Assembly (NCBI GenBank): GCA_030037545.1
Contig: JASHRF010000112.1
Location: 1 to 53,897 of the forward strand
Reading direction: 5' to 3'
From: Acidobacteriaceae bacterium
GTDB taxonomy: Bacteria; Acidobacteriota; Terriglobia; Terriglobales; Acidobacteriaceae
Length of the DNA stretch: 53,897 nucleotides
Numbering within the stretch: position 1 is the first letter of the stretch; each line of letters starts with the position of its first letter. Of the stretch, positions 1 to 8,286 are shown one piece after another. The notes below the pieces were generated by a model. It made no database searches. It was not told where the DNA came from and saw only the letters and a list, made by a program, of their open reading frames with translations. The position numbers and the translations under genes are program-made.

Positions 1-100
1 TCACGCCCAGATCGCGCACCTCCCCATCCGGCTCGGCTACGGCTACGGCAATCGTCTCGGCATGGACATCCAATCCCAAAAATCGTACCTTTTCCTTCAT
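1..100 (-). CDS. IS110-family transposase/recombinase, N-terminal 33 residues (runs off the window)
   Basis: Reading leftward from the ATG at 100-98, the first 33 codons give MKEKVRFLGLDVHAET followed by IAVAVAEPDGEVRDLG. The GLDVHxETIAVAV pattern is the start of the DEDD (RuvC-like) domain of IS110-family recombinases, and the Asp of GLDVH is its first acidic catalytic residue. A ribosome-binding site (GAGAGGAA) lies about 8 bases before the ATG, so the start is well supported. The rest of the gene is outside the window, so intactness cannot be judged. IS110 elements lack terminal inverted repeats and insert site-specifically. In the IS110 group the non-coding end upstream of the gene encodes a guide (bridge) RNA, which would place it at about 101-200 or beyond here. 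Confidence 0.85.
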   Translation of the reverse strand, partial: MKEKVRFLGLDVHAETIAVAVAEPDGEVRDLGV

Positions 101-200
101 CACCGGTTCCTCTCCGCTTGTGGCTCTGAGCTATGCTTCTTTGCTGAATCACAGCCTAACCCACGATTAGCGCATTGGGCCGGTCACTCCATTTTGATTA
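101..200. other. Non-coding end upstream of the IS110 recombinase
   Basis: No coding frame is supported here. It is the region where an IS110-group element would carry its left end and bridge-RNA gene. The exact element boundary cannot be fixed from this window because the other end is missing. The inverted-repeat element beginning at about 201 probably lies outside, or marks the edge of, the IS110 insertion. Confidence 0.35.
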
Positions 201-327
201 GAGCCTGTTATTAACTTTTTTGCAATCTACTGATTCAAAAGCACTTGCGAACCAAAATAGAGTTCAGCCTAATCGCTGTAAACTGTTGATTCTACGCGAC
301 TTGCCACAAGGTTAATAACAGGCTTTA
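199..327. repeat. MITE-like element with 14-bp perfect terminal inverted repeats and flanking TA
   Basis: AGCCTGTTATTAAC at 202-215 is exactly the reverse complement of GTTAATAACAGGCT at 311-324, about 95 bases apart. One further base on each side is unpaired (g201/t325), and then TA occurs symmetrically at 199-200 and 326-327, or TTA at 198-200 and 325-327. There is no ORF inside. Short length, perfect termini and a TA/TTA flank are what a miniature inverted-repeat element mobilised by an IS630/Tc1 or IS5-type transposase would show. The family assignment is inference. The non-coding remainder from 328 to 445 shows nothing else recognisable. Confidence 0.55.
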
Positions 328-445
328 GGATGATTTGCGTCGCGTGCCTCCGTAAAGAACCGCCTGCGTACAAGCTGGGTCCGCAATGTCCTGAAAAAAT
401 CCGCGCTTACTTCCCGATCATTCACCTTGTTGTGTACGCCGTTGT

Positions 446-677
446 ATGGTTTGCCCACAAATCGCACCCAGTCTGGACGGCGTTTGGGAAGTGAGCGTCA
501 CCGTGACCGATTGGCAGACCGGCGCTCCCGTCAGAACCGTTGCTTCTCTGCAAATGTTGTCTCGATGGCACATTCATCGAGACAGACGTAGGAACCGACG
601 CCGACTATACGAACGAAATGGGCCTTGTTTCAAACCAGCCGGACTCGAATATCTGGCCGGGCGAGCCTGCACCCTGA
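446..677 (+). pseudogene. Frameshifted remnant of a small conserved 'LDGVW' hypothetical protein
   Basis: From the ATG at 446 the frame reads a sensible segment, PSLDGVWEVSVTVTDWQTG then APVRTVASLQM. It then turns into arginine-rich nonsense near 563. Moving one base forward at 564 restores a sensible sequence, DGTFIETDVGTDADYTNEMG, that continues to NIWPGEPAP and a stop at 675-677. Together the halves resemble a family I know from Acidobacteriota (x-x-GVWxVxVTxxxCQTGA...G-T/G-x-IET), whose function is unknown. The break is a single-base indel at about 560-566. The usual Cys before QTGA is Trp here, and the C-terminus is shorter than family members, so the gene is probably both frameshifted and truncated. 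A sequencing error is the alternative explanation for the frameshift. Confidence 0.6.
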
Positions 678-743
678 TGCAGCATGCCCAGGTTGGCAGC
701 GGCGCGGCCAAAGGATGATTCATCCAGTCATCTAGATAACCTG

Positions 744-773
744 TTGACAGTTCTGTGATGCCGAGTGTACAAG
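744..773 (+). promoter_or_regulatory. Candidate sigma-70 promoter of the Oar/TonB receptor gene
   Basis: TTGACA at 744-749 is a perfect -35 box. With an 18-base spacer it is followed by TACAAG at 768-773, a 4/6 match to the -10 consensus. The start codon chosen for the receptor (801) lies 27 bases further on, preceded by a Shine-Dalgarno sequence. No operator-like repeat was seen. Confidence 0.4.
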
Positions 774-800
774 AGGGACCCGGTAGGGAGGCCAGGCGTC

Positions 801-3800
801 ATGGGCACTTCGATCATCAGACAAACACGGCTGTGGAGAATTTTCTATATAACAGCGTTCCTTCTCGTCTCGATAAGCGCCGTCTTTGCGCAGGCCGGCC
901 GCGGGGGAATCAACGGCATCGTCACCGATTCGTCAGGCGCAGTCGTTCCAGCCGCGCAGGTGGAAGCGAAGGATATTGCCAGCGGGGCGGTATTCCGCAC
1001 GGTAACCACCGGAGCGGGCCTCTACTCGTTGGTCTCGCTTCCGCCCGCCAGCTACGACGTGACGGTCCAAACCAGCGGTTTCGAGACCTCCGTGCACAAC
1101 AATGTACTGGTGACAGTCGATCAGGCGACAGTGGTGAATGTTACTTTAAAGGTCGGAAAGGCCAGCGAGATAGTGACGGTGACGGGAACGGCATCGCTGC
1201 TGGATACGACGAATTCCACGGTCGGGCAGCTCATCACGGCCGAGACCATGGATCGCGTACCGTTGCTGACTCGCGACGAATACGAGCTGGTGCAATTGAG
1301 CGCTGGCGTGGGAGCGACGAACGGAACCCCGAACGCGGCGGATACCACGGGCATCTTTAACGATCGTCCGGGCGCCGATGTTTCGGCGTATACGATCAAT
1401 GGCGGGAACCAGGGTAGCACGTATTACTCGGTCGACGGCAGCTCGTTCCAGGTCGGGGAGAACAACCTGGGTGCGCTCATTCCCGCCTGGCAGGTTCCGG
1501 AGGACGCCATCCAGGAAATGCGTGTGGAGACCCAGAACGTTCCGGCGACGTATCAAAGTGGTGAATCCGGAGTGATCAGCCTGGTAACCAAATCGGGCGG
1601 CAACGCATTTCACGGCGATGCTTTCGGGTATTTCCGTCCCAACACGCTGGCCGCCAACGACTATTTTCAGAAACAGTATGATTCGAGCGCGGGCGAAGCT
1701 AATCAGCCACTCGGTTTCCACCGTTATCAGGAGGGAGGATCGATCGGCGGTCCCATCCGGCGCGACAAGCTGTTCTTCTTCGGCGATTACGAAGCCACGC
1801 AGCAGGAACTTGCTCAGACGGGGTATTTTACGGTGCCGACCATGGCCGAGCGCGGGGGCGATTTCTCCGCAGATCTTCCCAACGGCCTCACCATTTACGA
1901 TCCTCTCGCTCCCGACACCGCATCCTGCCCTCCGACCAACCCAGGGCCAATGTGCCGCCAGCCGTTTTCAGGCAATATGATTCCCCCGGGGGACCAGAAC
2001 CCGATCGCCCTGCTCTATGCGGCGGAGTTTCCTCAACCCAATCAACCGGAGCTGGGCGAATATCACCTGAATAATTACCTGGGCTCAGGGTTGCAGCCGA
2101 ACAACGCGCAGAAGTTCGACATCCGGATGGACTTGAACCAGAGCGCAAAGCAGCATATCTTCGGACGGTTTTCGTTCGACCGCAACAAGTTTGGGGATGC
2201 GGACCTGTATGGCGCCAGCAACATTTACAACCCCAACTATTATCAGAACATCACCAACGGCCGGAACGTTCTGCTGGCCGACGACTGGACGCTCAGCTCC
2301 AAGACGCTGCTGCAGTTGCGCGGCTCCTACACCCGCCATTACGAGGACCAGACCGGCGATCCGCGGCAAATCGGGTTCGATATTACATCGCTGGGGTTTC
2401 CTTCGTCGCTGGTGCCGCAGCAGGTTTACAAGGACATTCCGCTAATCGACTTCGAAGACTTTACCACTAACCTGGGCTCGAACTGGTACACGACGTTCCT
2501 GATGGCGAGCATGGTGAGCGACGCCAGTGCGACCCTCACGACCACGAAGGGCCGGCACACGCTGAGCGCGGGTTTTGAGTTCCAGAAGCAGTTAATGAAC
2601 GAGGGCCAGCCGATCGCGCCGAGCGGGGTGTACGAGATCGACAACACGCCCACGAGCTCGACTACGTTTGCCGACGACGGCAGCGATTTCGCATCGTTTT
2701 TGCTGGGCATGGGGTCCTGTCCTGGATGTGAATACGATAATTTCACCAAGGACATCTTCGGCGCCGAGGCGGACCCTTACTATGCCGCATTTCTCCAGGA
2801 CGACTACCGCATCGCGCACAACCTCACGGTGAACCTGGGCCTGCGTTGGGATATTTTTGGGGGGCGCACGGAGCGCCACAACCGGCTGGAGTATTTCGAT
2901 CCCACCGTATCGTACTCGGTGGGCGGTATACCTCTGGTGGGCGGCGAGGAGTTTCCGGGCGTTGACGGGCACGCACGCAGCCCGTTTACCACCAACATGA
3001 ATAATCTTGGTCCGCGTCTCGGATTCGCGTGGCAGCCAGTCAATGCGGTGGCGGTGCGCGGCGGTTTCGGCATGGCCTACGGCCCGAGTACGCAGATGGT
3101 GGCGAACAGTGCCCTGAACGACGACGGCTACTTCGCCGCAACCTCGTGGAACGCCACCTGTTACAACGCAGACGGCAACACCGTGTACAACGGAACGTCA
3201 GCCTGCGCGGGAGCCGCGGCGGGGAGCCCGGCGCCGAGCGCCACGGGCATTTATTCGCTCAGCGATCCCTTCCCCACTGGCGTGGTGCAGCCCACCGGCA
3301 GTTCGCTGGGCCCGGCCACGAACATCGGGGTGGGGCTGGATACCGAGCTGCATTCCCAGCCGACGCCGACAACGTACAACTACAATTTCGGGATCGAGTA
3401 TCAGCTTCCTGGAGGCTACATCTTTTCGGCGGCCTACGTGGGCAGCCACGGCGAATTTCTGCCGCTGGCATTCGGCGCCGATCTGGACCAACTCGATCTG
3501 GCGACCATCCAGAAGTACGGTGCTTCGCTGTGTCCCGCGGGTCCCACGGGTGCCCCAGGCTGCGTGATGGTGCCCAACACCTGGGAGGCGCTGCTGCCGC
3601 CGACCAACGAATGGTACGGTTCTGCTACGGTTCCGTATTATTACTCGGTCGAGCCTTACCCGCAGTTCATCTGCGGTGGGATGAACTGCGGCGTGGGGGT
3701 TTATGCCTATCCCGCCGGCCACTCCAATTACAACTCCATGCAATTGAAGGTTCAAAAGCGGCTCACGCATCATTTCACAACCCTGGGAGCTTTTACCTGG

Positions 3801-4511
3801 GGAAAACTGTTGAGCAACGATTTCGCGCCGCCTCTGGGCTTTATCGGCTCCCACGGCGCCGAAGCTCCGCAGGATTGGCGGAACATGAACCTGGACTATT
3901 CGATCAGCCCGCAGGACCTCAGCTACGCGTTCTCCTGGGAGGCCTCCTGGGATTTGCCAGTCGGCGAAGGCCGCGCGCTGAACCTGAATGGCTGGTCCAA
4001 CAAGGTGCTGGGAGACTGGACGCTGAACAATATTCTGTTTTTGAACAGCGGGGTTCCTGTGAACACCCCCTCCGGCACGGGCGATATCTACTTCAACCAG
4101 CGCGTGGATCTTGCGTGCAATCCGGGCAAAGGCGCGCCGCACACCGTGGCGCAGTGGTTCAACTACGCCTGTTTCTCCGAACCGGCCAACCCGCTCCTGC
4201 CCGGCACGGCGCCGGCCTTCCTTTCCAGCGTGCGGACGGACGGCGGCAGGGACTGGGACTTGTCGCTGTTCAAGAACATCCACATCGCCGAGAACAAGGT
4301 CCTCCAGTTCCAGGTATCTTCCTACAACCTGACCAACACCGTTCAGTTTGGGTATCCCAGCGTTTTCTGGGCCTACAGCTGCAATCCGAGCACCACCAGC
4401 TGCCCCTCCAACTCCAACCCCTCATCGGGACAGATGGGAGGCTTCGGGCAGATTACCGGCGATCTCAATACGCCACGGCAATTCCAGTTTGCTTCGCGAT
4501 TCACCTTTTGA
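801..4511 (+). CDS. Oar-like TonB-dependent outer-membrane receptor with carboxypeptidase-regulatory-like N-domain
   Basis: This 1236-residue outer-membrane protein begins at the ATG at 801. AGGGAGG sits 9 bases upstream, and the protein then opens directly with a signal peptide ending in AVFAQ (about 31 residues). The frame also opens earlier, at 765, but that adds 12 residues ahead of the signal peptide. After the signal comes a beta-sandwich CarboxypepD_reg-like domain (about 35-115, containing GIVTDSSGAVVPAAQVEAKD), then a plug-like region (GQLITAETMDRVPLLTRDEY), then a long beta-barrel ending in RFTF with the C-terminal Phe typical of outer-membrane barrels. Length and architecture match the Oar-like receptors greatly expanded in Acidobacteriota, often tied to uptake of glycans or oligomers. 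The substrate is unknown. A GntR-type regulator follows downstream on the same strand and may control it. Confidence 0.9.
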   Translation: MGTSIIRQTRLWRIFYITAFLLVSISAVFAQAGRGGINGIVTDSSGAVVPAAQVEAKDIASGAVFRTVTTGAGLYSLVSLPPASYDVTVQTSGFETSVHNNVLVTVDQATVVNVTLKVGKASEIVTVTGTASLLDTTNSTVGQLITAETMDRVPLLTRDEYELVQLSAGVGATNGTPNAADTTGIFNDRPGADVSAYTINGGNQGSTYYSVDGSSFQVGENNLGALIPAWQVPEDAIQEMRVETQNVPATYQSGESGVISLVTKSGGNAFHGDAFGYFRPNTLAANDYFQKQYDSSAGEANQPLGFHRYQEGGSIGGPIRRDKLFFFGDYEATQQELAQTGYFTVPTMAERGGDFSADLPNGLTIYDPLAPDTASCPPTNPGPMCRQPFSGNMIPPGDQNPIALLYAAEFPQPNQPELGEYHLNNYLGSGLQPNNAQKFDIRMDLNQSAKQHIFGRFSFDRNKFGDADLYGASNIYNPNYYQNITNGRNVLLADDWTLSSKTLLQLRGSYTRHYEDQTGDPRQIGFDITSLGFPSSLVPQQVYKDIPLIDFEDFTTNLGSNWYTTFLMASMVSDASATLTTTKGRHTLSAGFEFQKQLMNEGQPIAPSGVYEIDNTPTSSTTFADDGSDFASFLLGMGSCPGCEYDNFTKDIFGAEADPYYAAFLQDDYRIAHNLTVNLGLRWDIFGGRTERHNRLEYFDPTVSYSVGGIPLVGGEEFPGVDGHARSPFTTNMNNLGPRLGFAWQPVNAVAVRGGFGMAYGPSTQMVANSALNDDGYFAATSWNATCYNADGNTVYNGTSACAGAAAGSPAPSATGIYSLSDPFPTGVVQPTGSSLGPATNIGVGLDTELHSQPTPTTYNYNFGIEYQLPGGYIFSAAYVGSHGEFLPLAFGADLDQLDLATIQKYGASLCPAGPTGAPGCVMVPNTWEALLPPTNEWYGSATVPYYYSVEPYPQFICGGMNCGVGVYAYPAGHSNYNSMQLKVQKRLTHHFTTLGAFTWGKLLSNDFAPPLGFIGSHGAEAPQDWRNMNLDYSISPQDLSYAFSWEASWDLPVGEGRALNLNGWSNKVLGDWTLNNILFLNSGVPVNTPSGTGDIYFNQRVDLACNPGKGAPHTVAQWFNYACFSEPANPLLPGTAPAFLSSVRTDGGRDWDLSLFKNIHIAENKVLQFQVSSYNLTNTVQFGYPSVFWAYSCNPSTTSCPSNSNPSSGQMGGFGQITGDLNTPRQFQFASRFTF

Positions 4512-4668
4512 AGAAGGGCGAACATGTTCCATGCGGCACGGCGCGGTGGGCTGAAAATGGCGGGTATGAGTGCGGCTGCCCATTCAGGCGAAGCGGAGTT
4601 CCTCCATGCCGGCCGGCTGTCCGGTTGGGAATGCGACAATCTGTAATAGACACACGAAGCCGGGACGT

Positions 4669-4697
4669 TTGACAACTCAGCACATGTGGATGTGCTG
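4669..4697 (+). promoter_or_regulatory. TTGACA box plus perfect 8-bp-arm palindrome upstream of the GntR-type regulator
   Basis: TTGACA at 4669-4674 is followed by CAGCACATGTGGATGTGCTG at 4678-4697, an inverted repeat with 8-base perfect arms and a 4-base centre, ending 25 bases before the regulator's ATG. A clean -10 box at normal spacing is not visible. The position suggests an autoregulatory operator for the downstream GntR/HutC protein. The sequence is not the textbook HutC-type site, so the assignment is inference. Confidence 0.4.
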
Positions 4698-4722
4698 GAC
4701 AACCAAAGAAGGCAACCAAGAG

Positions 4723-5499
4723 ATGCCCCACCTGCAACAACTAAATCGCAGCAGCGTTGTTCCGCTTTACTATCAGATTCAGCAGCGGCTGCTTCGCCGT
4801 ATCCAGTCCGGCGAATTCGAACCGGGGCAGCCATTGCCTCCCGTGCAGGAGATCGCGGCAAAACTAGGCGTGAGCCACATGACGGCGCGGCAGGCCATCA
4901 AGTCGCTCTGCGATCTTGGTGTGGTCTATAGCAAGCAGGGCAGAGGCACGTTTATCTCCGGAATCAAGATCGAGAAGGATTTCCGGCAGGTCTTGTCCTT
5001 TACCGAAGAGATGAAATCGCGCGGGGCCAGGCCCAGCTCGCGCATTCTATCGTTTGAGGTTCGACGAGCCGGCACCGACGCGATCAAGGCGCTCCGGCTA
5101 CAAGCGAACGAGCAGGTAGTGGAATTGCGGCGCGTGCGCAATGTAAATGCGGTGCCGATGGGGATGGAGTGGAGCACGATTCCCCTGCGTCTCTGCCCGG
5201 ATCTGCTCGGTACATTCGATCCGCGTACCTCTCTTTACAAGGCGCTGGCGGAGCGCTATGGGATCGAGATGGCCGTTGCCGACGAGATCGCGGAGGTCGG
5301 CCAGGCGAATTCCAAGGAAGCGGAGTTGCTGAGAATCCAGAAAAAGAGCCCTGTGTTTCTATTCACCAGAACTTCTTACATTTCGAGCGGGCAGCCCGTC
5401 GAATATGTGAAGGCGACTTATCGGGGCGATAAATACAAAATCGTGAACCGGCTGACGCGTGTCGACCGCTCATTACTGAGCCTCGCCGCTGCACGGTAG
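4723..5499 (+). CDS. GntR-family transcriptional regulator, HutC subfamily (UTRA domain)
   Basis: This 258-residue DNA-binding regulator has an N-terminal winged helix (about 10-75: VPLYYQIQQRLLRRIQSGEF, then PGQPLPPVQEIAAKLGVSHM, ending QGRGTFISG). A UTRA effector-binding domain follows (about 95-245), with the usual VxxLRRVRNVNAVPMGMEWS segment and the late GQPVEYVKATYRGDKYKI strand. The ATG at 4723 is chosen because it starts just before the winged helix and has AAAGAAGG upstream. An in-frame extension back to 4570 has no homology-like content. HutC-type regulators sense sugars or other small metabolites. Its position after the large TonB receptor suggests it controls uptake or use of a glycan, but the ligand is unknown. 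Confidence 0.88.
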   Translation: MPHLQQLNRSSVVPLYYQIQQRLLRRIQSGEFEPGQPLPPVQEIAAKLGVSHMTARQAIKSLCDLGVVYSKQGRGTFISGIKIEKDFRQVLSFTEEMKSRGARPSSRILSFEVRRAGTDAIKALRLQANEQVVELRRVRNVNAVPMGMEWSTIPLRLCPDLLGTFDPRTSLYKALAERYGIEMAVADEIAEVGQANSKEAELLRIQKKSPVFLFTRTSYISSGQPVEYVKATYRGDKYKIVNRLTRVDRSLLSLAAAR

Positions 5500-5939
5500 G
5501 TGACCCCACCGATATTCGGATACGAAGAGGAAATGTCGCGTGGCCGAGCCGGTGCACTTGGCGTACATCGCTGAAGTTATCCGCGGTTAGGAGACGCAGC
5601 AGGATCCACACCTTAAACCGGCAAAAAACTACTCGACAGCCACTGCAGCAGCAGCCGTGGCGCCTGCAGCTTCGTTCTCTCCGGCCATACTGTTCTGGAG
5701 TTCTGAGATCCGGGAGTGATCCGGCATCAAAGTGGCCGGTAATGGTCGGGATAAAACTGTAAACAAAAGGTTACACCTGTTTGCGCCGCCGTGAATGCAA
5801 CTTGTTGACTAATAAGCTTGTTGCAGCGTGGCCATTCGCTTGCTTCAAGAAGTTTCATCGGCTTATTGCGGAGCAAGGCTACCTTCCGGCAGCAGCCGAC
5901 GTGCGGAAAGAAAGTTCCGGCTAAGTTTCAGGGGGGGCG
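5500..5939. other. Intergenic region, no gene recognised
   Basis: About 440 bases contain no reading frame with protein-like composition or a convincing ribosome-binding site on either strand. A short GTG-initiated frame (GTG at about 5539, 16 codons, ending ...VIRG) was noted but has no support. The run of seven G at 5932-5938 directly before the kinase start doubles as its purine-rich ribosome-binding site. No terminator hairpin with a T-run was found after the GntR gene. Confidence 0.5.
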
Positions 5940-7862
5940 ATGGCGGGCCAGTCCAAAAGGATCGGGATAGCCGGTGGCGATCAACCGGCGCGAGCGAGCC
6001 GGCCTATCCTGAACCTCGTTTTGCTTGTCCTGGCAGGTCTGGCGTTGGGCGTCGTTTTTCTAGTATTGGCACCGCGCCTGACGCTTGACCCTCGCTTCGA
6101 TCAGCTGCTGATCTTCGCTGCCGGAGCTGCCGCCGCAGCCCTGGTTCTTCGCCTGATCGTGCACCGCGAGCGCCGCGTGGCCCTGCAACTGGTGGTGAGT
6201 GAGATTGTGGGCGAAAGCTCGTCCCCCGAAATCGCGGCGATGCGTATTCTCGAGGCCCTCTGCGTCTCCCAGGGGTGGGACGCGGCCCTCAAATGGGAGG
6301 TCAACGAGGAGGAGAACCGGCTGGAATTTTGTTCCGGCTGGGGGGCTCCGGGGAGGCGCGCGGAGATCATCATCCAGGAAAGCATGGGGCTCACGCTCAC
6401 CGGCGCAATCGATCTGCCGGGGATGGTCTGGCAGGATGGCCGTGCGATATGGATTACCGATCTCACCTGCCTGCCCCTCAGCCCGCGCGCGCAGGCCGTC
6501 CGGCGCCACGGCATGGTCTCCGGATGTGCGATTCCCGTGCGCGTAGGTAACAAGGTATTGGCCGTTCTCGAGTTCTATTGCCATTTCTGCCTTCGCGAAA
6601 ATCGCGAGGCCATGGCAGCCGTCGAGACGGTGGCCTCCTCGCTGGGACAGATGTTAGCCCGCTCCCACGAACGGGGCCGGTCAGAGAAACTGTACCGTCA
6701 GCAGGAAATCCTGCTCGACACCATTGCCGACGGCATCTGCGGCCTGGATAGCCACGGCCTGATCAGCTTCGCCAACCCGGCCGCCGCCCGCCTCCTTGGC
6801 GCATCGGCCTCCTCGCTAATCGGCAAGCCGGTGCATGAGCTGCTGCACGGGTCAGCGCCCGCCAGCGCGCAGTGCGGAGAGGACTGCGCCTTGCTGCACG
6901 CCATCGGACGGCCGACGGCCACGTCCGGAGAGGACGCCATCTTCAGCAGCGACGGGAGTTCCTTCCCGGTCGAGTATGCCTTGACCCCTATCCTCGATCA
7001 AGAGCGCTTTTCCGCGTCCGTACTCAGCTTTCGCGACATCAGCCATCGCAATGCCCTCGACCGCCTCAAGAACGAGTTCATCTCCACGGTCAGCCACGAA
7101 TTGCGTACCCCGCTCACCTCCATCCGCGGGGCCCTGGGCCTGCTCTCTCTGGAAATTCAGAGCCGGGTGAACGAGAAGACGGCCAACCTGCTCCGTATAG
7201 CCCTAACCAACTCCGACCGCCTCATGTCGTTGATCAACGATATTCTCGATCTGGAACGCCTCCAGAAGGGCGTGGAACCCCTCGCCTTCCAACCTGTCCA
7301 GTTGGGCCAGATCGTTCGCCAGGCCATCGACGGCATGCAGCTGATGGCGGATGCGGCCGGCGTGCAGTTTATCCACGACACCACCGAAGTGGAGATATCG
7401 GCCAACCCGGAGCGCCTGCTCCAGGTACTCACCAATCTGCTCTCCAACGCCGTCAAGTTCTCTCCGCCCAACTCCACAGTCTTTATCATGCTGTGCCCCG
7501 ATTCGAACGGCGTCACCCTCTCTGTCACCGACCATGGCCGCGGCATTCCCCCTGACAAACTGGAATCCATCTTCGACCGCTTTCAGCAGGTAGATGCCTC
7601 GGACTCCCGTCAGAAAGGGGGAACCGGCCTGGGCCTGGCCATCTGTCGCACCATCGTCCAGGAACACGGCGGCCGCATCTGGGCCGAGTGTAATCCCCTC
7701 CGCGGCTCAACCTTCCGCGTCTTTCTACCCTACAATCCGGTCCGGCTCGAGACGCCGCACCACGCTTTGAAAAAGGAAGCTGGCCGCGAAGCTATCCTGG
7801 TGGCCGATGCCGGCCCCGAATCGCGGCCGCGACCGAAACAAAAATCGAATCTGGTAAACTGA
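5940..7862 (+). CDS. Membrane-anchored GAF-PAS sensor histidine kinase
   Basis: This 640-residue kinase should autophosphorylate on His386 (SHELRTP) and pass the phosphate to a response regulator encoded elsewhere. Order: two hydrophobic segments close together (about 23-44 and 56-74, leaving almost no periplasmic loop), a GAF domain (about 80-235), a PAS domain (about 250-365, GICGLDSHGLISFANPAAAR), HisKA, and a HATPase_c domain with N-box NLLSNAVKFS, G1 DHGRGIP, F-box FDRFQQ and G2 GTGLGLAI. The lack of a sizeable external domain implies sensing by the cytoplasmic GAF and PAS domains. The last 30 residues start REAILVADAGPES, which resembles the first strand and acidic loop of a receiver domain and then stops, so the protein may be a hybrid kinase that lost its receiver. 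No partner regulator is adjacent. Confidence 0.92.
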   Translation: MAGQSKRIGIAGGDQPARASRPILNLVLLVLAGLALGVVFLVLAPRLTLDPRFDQLLIFAAGAAAAALVLRLIVHRERRVALQLVVSEIVGESSSPEIAAMRILEALCVSQGWDAALKWEVNEEENRLEFCSGWGAPGRRAEIIIQESMGLTLTGAIDLPGMVWQDGRAIWITDLTCLPLSPRAQAVRRHGMVSGCAIPVRVGNKVLAVLEFYCHFCLRENREAMAAVETVASSLGQMLARSHERGRSEKLYRQQEILLDTIADGICGLDSHGLISFANPAAARLLGASASSLIGKPVHELLHGSAPASAQCGEDCALLHAIGRPTATSGEDAIFSSDGSSFPVEYALTPILDQERFSASVLSFRDISHRNALDRLKNEFISTVSHELRTPLTSIRGALGLLSLEIQSRVNEKTANLLRIALTNSDRLMSLINDILDLERLQKGVEPLAFQPVQLGQIVRQAIDGMQLMADAAGVQFIHDTTEVEISANPERLLQVLTNLLSNAVKFSPPNSTVFIMLCPDSNGVTLSVTDHGRGIPPDKLESIFDRFQQVDASDSRQKGGTGLGLAICRTIVQEHGGRIWAECNPLRGSTFRVFLPYNPVRLETPHHALKKEAGREAILVADAGPESRPRPKQKSNLVN

Positions 7863-8286
7863 GCCGCCTTGAAATCGAGGGCCAGGCAACGGATTGTCTG
7901 CGGAGGTCGCCTATGGGGAGATTTACTATTTGTGCAACAATTCCCTGAACCGGACCACAAGGAGTAACTTCACATTGGGCGGTTGCTCAACCAGATCACC
8001 TCTATGAGAATTTGCCTTGTCCGGTTGGCTACGAGGATCTCAAACGAGTGTGTTGCATTGCCAGTTAAATTGCCCCGGGGACCGGCCAGTTTGCGCCCGC
8101 GCTAGAACGCACAAGGCCAGAAGCAAAACACCTAAAAGACAGTACTTCATCTTCATGAGCAGCGGAGGTGTCAAGCCAGCAGAATGCCTCATCCGATTTC
8201 AGGTTTATGCATAGATTCGATCCATCACAGCCGTTCTCTTGCCGGATTATTCCGCTTTTCCTAAGCCACTTCGCAGCGCCGCGCGG
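7863..8286. other. Convergent intergenic region, no gene recognised
   Basis: About 420 bases lie between the plus-strand kinase and the minus-strand arabinofuranosidase. Short open frames (for example 8017-8214) have no convincing ribosome-binding site, unusual residue composition and no family-like motif, so they are not called. No strong hairpin followed by T-runs was seen on either strand. Confidence 0.5.

Noticed and set aside
3198..4283. Minus-strand frame of 361 codons opposite the receptor gene
   Set aside because: Antisense shadow caused by high GC at third codon positions; composition is not protein-like.
3029..4672. Long plus-strand frame (547 codons) within the Oar-like receptor gene
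   Set aside because: Arg/Gly/Gln-rich shadow frame of a GC-rich gene, with no motif, no ribosome-binding site and full overlap with a strongly supported gene.
8017..8214. 65-codon ORF between the kinase and the arabinofuranosidase gene
   Set aside because: No ribosome-binding site, many rare-type residues (Cys, Lys, Arg clusters) and no recognisable family.
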